Source: Riemerella anatipestifer_F
GTDB taxonomy: Bacteria > Bacteroidota > Bacteroidia > Flavobacteriales > Weeksellaceae
DNA length: 64,000 nucleotides
Strand: one strand, 5' to 3'
NCBI RefSeq assembly: GCF_037861325.1
Contig: NZ_JAFELW010000002.1
Position numbers and translations under genes: made by a program. Under the pieces are notes generated by a model that was not told the origin of the DNA, did no database searches, and was given only the letters and a program-made list of their open reading frames with translations. This document shows positions 61,670 through 64,000 of this stretch, one piece after another. Each line of letters begins with the position of its first letter. Position 1 is the first letter of the stretch.

Positions 61670-62356
61670 TTATTTTCTGATTTTTAGAGAATCCCTCACA
61701 TAGCCGCTTCTTTCTAACTCTTGGTCAAATTTATTAAATTTTTTGAAGCTCTGCATAAATATAAATACACCAATGATAACCAATATCCCTCCCACAGTAC
61801 TCCGTATTTTATTAGCTAAGTTTTGAGTCAATTTATGATGGAACTGTTTTGCTAAAAGGATTTTAATTAAATCTATCCCGATGTAGGTGGCTATCATAAT
61901 CCCAATATATAAAATAAATTTATACGGATTAGGATATTGGTTTCGCACCGATATTACAGTAACTAACCAAAACAACACCACGCCTATATTGAGAATATTC
62001 AATAAAAAGCCATTTAAAAAAGTTTTAAAATAGTTTTGACTGATGATTTTCTTTCCTCCCTCTATCCTCATTTTAGTTTTGGAGACTATCATAAAAATCC
62101 CATAAATGAAGATAATAAAAGCCGTAATTCTGTAAAAACTAGGATATTCGTCTATAATCTCCACTAAATCATCACTTGCAAAGTAGGCCACTAAAATACA
62201 AACCAAATCTGCAGTTATAACTCCTATATCTAAGGTTAATGCATGCCTTGCTCCACGCGAAAAGCTAGTTTCTATAAGCAGGAAAAAGATAGGTCCTATA
62301 AAAACCAAGCTCAACATTAGCCCTAAGCCGATAGCAGAAAATATAAGTTCTAGCAT
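61670..62356 (-). CDS. LysE-family amino acid exporter
   Basis: A 228-residue inner-membrane protein with about six hydrophobic segments, opening LIFSAIGLGLMLSLVFIGPIFFLLIETSFSRG, which fits the LysE/RhtB pattern (GPIFF, then a charged loop). It probably exports an amino acid or related solute. It precedes the S66 gene on the same strand with a few bases between, so it heads this small operon (LysE, S66, YraN). Confidence 0.85.
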   Translation of the reverse strand: MLELIFSAIGLGLMLSLVFIGPIFFLLIETSFSRGARHALTLDIGVITADLVCILVAYFASDDLVEIIDEYPSFYRITAFIIFIYGIFMIVSKTKMRIEGGKKIISQNYFKTFLNGFLLNILNIGVVLFWLVTVISVRNQYPNPYKFILYIGIMIATYIGIDLIKILLAKQFHHKLTQNLANKIRSTVGGILVIIGVFIFMQSFKKFNKFDQELERSGYVRDSLKIRK

Positions 62357-62402
62357 TTAGTTTTCTTCAATATTACAAAATCTCTAGCAAATGACCTAAC
62401 AA

Positions 62403-63371
62403 CTACATTCCTAGGTTTTTTCTCACCCTAGCTAAAGTTTCTGCTGCTACTTTTCTAGTTTTTTCTGCTCCTTCTTTTAGTTTAGCTTCTAGCTCATCAA
62501 GGTGAGTCATATAGTAATTAAATAACTCTCTCTCCTTTGAGTAAGTTTCTAAAATTAAATTAAGAAGTTCTGTTTTAGCGTGTCCGTAGCCAAAATTTCC
62601 TGCTAAATATTTCTGTCTTAACTGTTCTGTTTGTTCTGGTGTACCTATTAGTTCGTATAAAGCGAATACTTTATCCGTTTCAGGGTCTTTAGGCTCTTCC
62701 AAAGTTTTAGAATCCGTTTCTATAGACATCACCTGTTTTTTAAGCTGTTTCTCTGGTAAAAATATATTGATGATGTTTCCTCTAGATTTAGACATTTTGT
62801 TACCATCAGTTCCAGGCACATACTTGGTATTTTCCTGCAGTTCTTCTTGTGGCAATACAAAAGTTTCTCCCATTTGATTATTAAACCTCGCTCCCATATC
62901 TCTTGCCATTTCTAAGTGTTGTAGCTGGTCTTTCCCTACAGGAACTATCTCCGCATCGTACAGAAGTATATCCGCTGCCATAAGAACGGGATAAGTAAAA
63001 AGTCCTGCATTTACATCTGCCAAACGGTCTGCTTTATCTTTAAATGAATGAGCTAAAGTAAGCCTTTGATAAGGGAAAAAGCAAGACAAATACCACGACA
63101 ATTCACATACTTCAGGTATATCACTTTGTCTATAGAAATAAGTTTTTTCTGTGTCAAGACCAAAAGCCAGCCAAGCAGCCGCTATTTCGTAGGTGTTTTG
63201 TTTTAATACCTCTGCATCTTTTATTTGAGTTAAAGAATGCATATTGGCAATAAATAAAAACGATTCGTTTTCAGGATTTTTAGATAACTCTATTGCTGGG
63301 ATTATCGCTCCTAACAAATTTCCTAAATGAGGCGTTCCCGTAGCTTGAATTCCCGTAAGTATTCTTGACAT
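62403..63371 (-). CDS. trpS: Tryptophanyl-tRNA synthetase
   Basis: TrpRS (322 residues), class I: HLGN at 15-18 (HIGH form) after TGIQATGTP, and KMSKS in NKMSKSRGN near 192. Normal length, no extra domains. It is upstream of the LysE gene on the minus strand by 46 bases, with no clear terminator between. Confidence 0.97.
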   Translation of the reverse strand: MSRILTGIQATGTPHLGNLLGAIIPAIELSKNPENESFLFIANMHSLTQIKDAEVLKQNTYEIAAAWLAFGLDTEKTYFYRQSDIPEVCELSWYLSCFFPYQRLTLAHSFKDKADRLADVNAGLFTYPVLMAADILLYDAEIVPVGKDQLQHLEMARDMGARFNNQMGETFVLPQEELQENTKYVPGTDGNKMSKSRGNIINIFLPEKQLKKQVMSIETDSKTLEEPKDPETDKVFALYELIGTPEQTEQLRQKYLAGNFGYGHAKTELLNLILETYSKERELFNYYMTHLDELEAKLKEGAEKTRKVAAETLARVRKNLGM

Positions 63372-63381
63372 AGTATTTCTA

Positions 63382-63430
63382 ATTTTTAAAATTAAATATC
63401 CCTTCCTTTATCAGGAAAGGATTTACAAAA
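63382..63430 (-). terminator. Possible weak terminator after the HAD gene
   Basis: Minus-strand stem TCCTTTCC/GGAAGGGA with loop TGATAAA, T-rich but not a clean T-run. Confidence 0.3.
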
Positions 63431-63467
63431 GTAATGATTTTTTACCACTCCTTGTGGAAGTACATTT

Positions 63468-64000
63468 TTAAAGATAATGCTCTACCTCCGCTAAAGATTT
63501 AATATTGATAATACCTTGCTCCTCAAAACCTTCGTTAAAGACATCAAAAAATAAAACTTTCATACCAAAATCTCTAGCACCCAAGGCATCTGCAATCCAG
63601 TCATCTCCTATAAAGTAAGACTCCTCCACCGTTGCCTTCGCTTTATCTAAAGAGAGTTGGAAAATCTCAGGATGAGGTTTTCTTAGTCCTATTTCGTCTG
63701 CACTTGTCACTGTATCAAAGTAATGAGCAATGCCACTTCCTTCTAGTTTTCTATGAGTAACCTCCTGAAAACCATTAGACAGAATATGAAGAGTATAGCC
63801 TTTAGTTTTTAAATAATCTAAAATGGAAATGCTACCCTCCACCAACTCGTTGTATTCTATAATCTCATCTAGAAAAAGATTTTCAAAGGTTTGAGCCAGC
63901 TCAAAATCATCTAATCCAAAATGAAGAAATACATCATAAAAACGATGTTTCCTTAAAGTTTCTTTATCAATAATACCGTCTCTAATTTTAGCCCAAAGCT
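63468..64000 (-). CDS. HAD hydrolase (YjjG-like nucleotidase), cut by window edge
   Basis: A HAD-superfamily phosphatase; about 177 C-terminal residues are visible and the N-terminus (with the first Asp motif) lies right of the window. Frame continues uninterrupted to base 64000. Motif II is LHILSNG, motif III Lys in RKPHPEIF, and motif IV is YFIGDDWIADALGARDFGM. The cap (FYDVFLHFGLDDFELAQTF) fits YjjG-type noncanonical pyrimidine nucleotidases, so nucleotide clean-up is likely but not certain. Confidence 0.85.
   Translation of the reverse strand, partial: LWAKIRDGIIDKETLRKHRFYDVFLHFGLDDFELAQTFENLFLDEIIEYNELVEGSISILDYLKTKGYTLHILSNGFQEVTHRKLEGSGIAHYFDTVTSADEIGLRKPHPEIFQLSLDKAKATVEESYFIGDDWIADALGARDFGMKVLFFDVFNEGFEEQGIINIKSLAEVEHYL

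Noticed and set aside
1..64000. CRISPR arrays, prophage blocks and insertion sequences
   Set aside because: No regular repeat-spacer pattern, no phage structural genes and no transposase motifs were seen. The only mobile-type gene is the frameshifted HNH endonuclease.

Overview
The window is AT-rich DNA from a member of the Bacteroidota, most likely a Flavobacteriia of the Weeksellaceae type (Riemerella/Chryseobacterium-like). The evidence is a SusC/SusD pair, several TonB-dependent receptors, type III glutamine synthetase, BshC of bacillithiol synthesis, a DUF3078 protein, FeoA-FeoB with a tiny Cys-rich partner, and many promoters of the Bacteroidota form TAnnTTTG. I cannot name the species. 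Both window edges cut genes: recN on the left and a HAD phosphatase on the right.

Layout. 1-3.6 kb: recN start, a DnaQ-type exonuclease and a HerA-like ATPase. 3.6-8.4 kb: a Gre-like protein, then a sulfur island on the plus strand (TSUP exporter, persulfide-dioxygenase/rhodanese fusion, lipoprotein rhodanese, an unknown exported protein coupled to it, another rhodanese, thioredoxin). 8.4-19.1 kb, minus strand: fabD, a LysM/PBP1-like exported protein, bshC, a putative porin, and a SusD/SusC operon. 19.4-24.1 kb: the classic rimP-nusA-infB operon. 24.3-30.4 kb: an unknown cytosolic protein, folC, two tandem tRNA-Val genes, a frameshifted S41 peptidase lipoprotein, a Leu-Gly-Leu tRNA cluster, a DUF3127 gene and aat. 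30.4-33.6 kb: the feoA-feoB-Cys-rich peptide operon and an outer-membrane barrel protein. 33.7-39.4 kb: mnmA-hflX, a frameshifted HNH endonuclease, an Omp85-family protein and a frameshifted nitroreductase. 39.4-49.7 kb: a mercaptopyruvate-type sulfurtransferase, two TonB receptors sharing a near-identical 80-base leader, then an HMA-TonB receptor fusion with a Cys-rich partner. 49.7-52.9 kb: a DNA glycosylase of the AlkD type, a small inserted cassette, a YdeI-like protein and a rhomboid protease. 53-64 kb: a DUF3078 protein, glnA (type III), an NlpC/P60 lipoprotein, DUF4870, a LytS/LytTR two-component pair, a TPR-like exported protein, YraN, an LD-carboxypeptidase, a LysE-family transporter, trpS and the HAD phosphatase.

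The most unusual item is the cassette inside the end of alkD. A 113-base stretch of the gene's 3' end is repeated about 1.2 kb downstream (5 mismatches). Between the copies lies a self-contained unit: promoter, a 222-residue predicted lipoprotein whose last 50 residues look like a Gly/Ala-rich, two-cysteine pore-type peptide, a 61-residue membrane protein, and a terminator. It could be an undescribed toxin/immunity or bacteriocin-like module, but this is inference.

Four genes (S41 peptidase, HNH endonuclease, nitroreductase, one TonB receptor) each need exactly one single-base frame change to restore a normal protein. Two of these lie in A-runs. Either the assembly carries indel errors, or the genome has recent pseudogenes or slippage switches. 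Read-level checks would decide.
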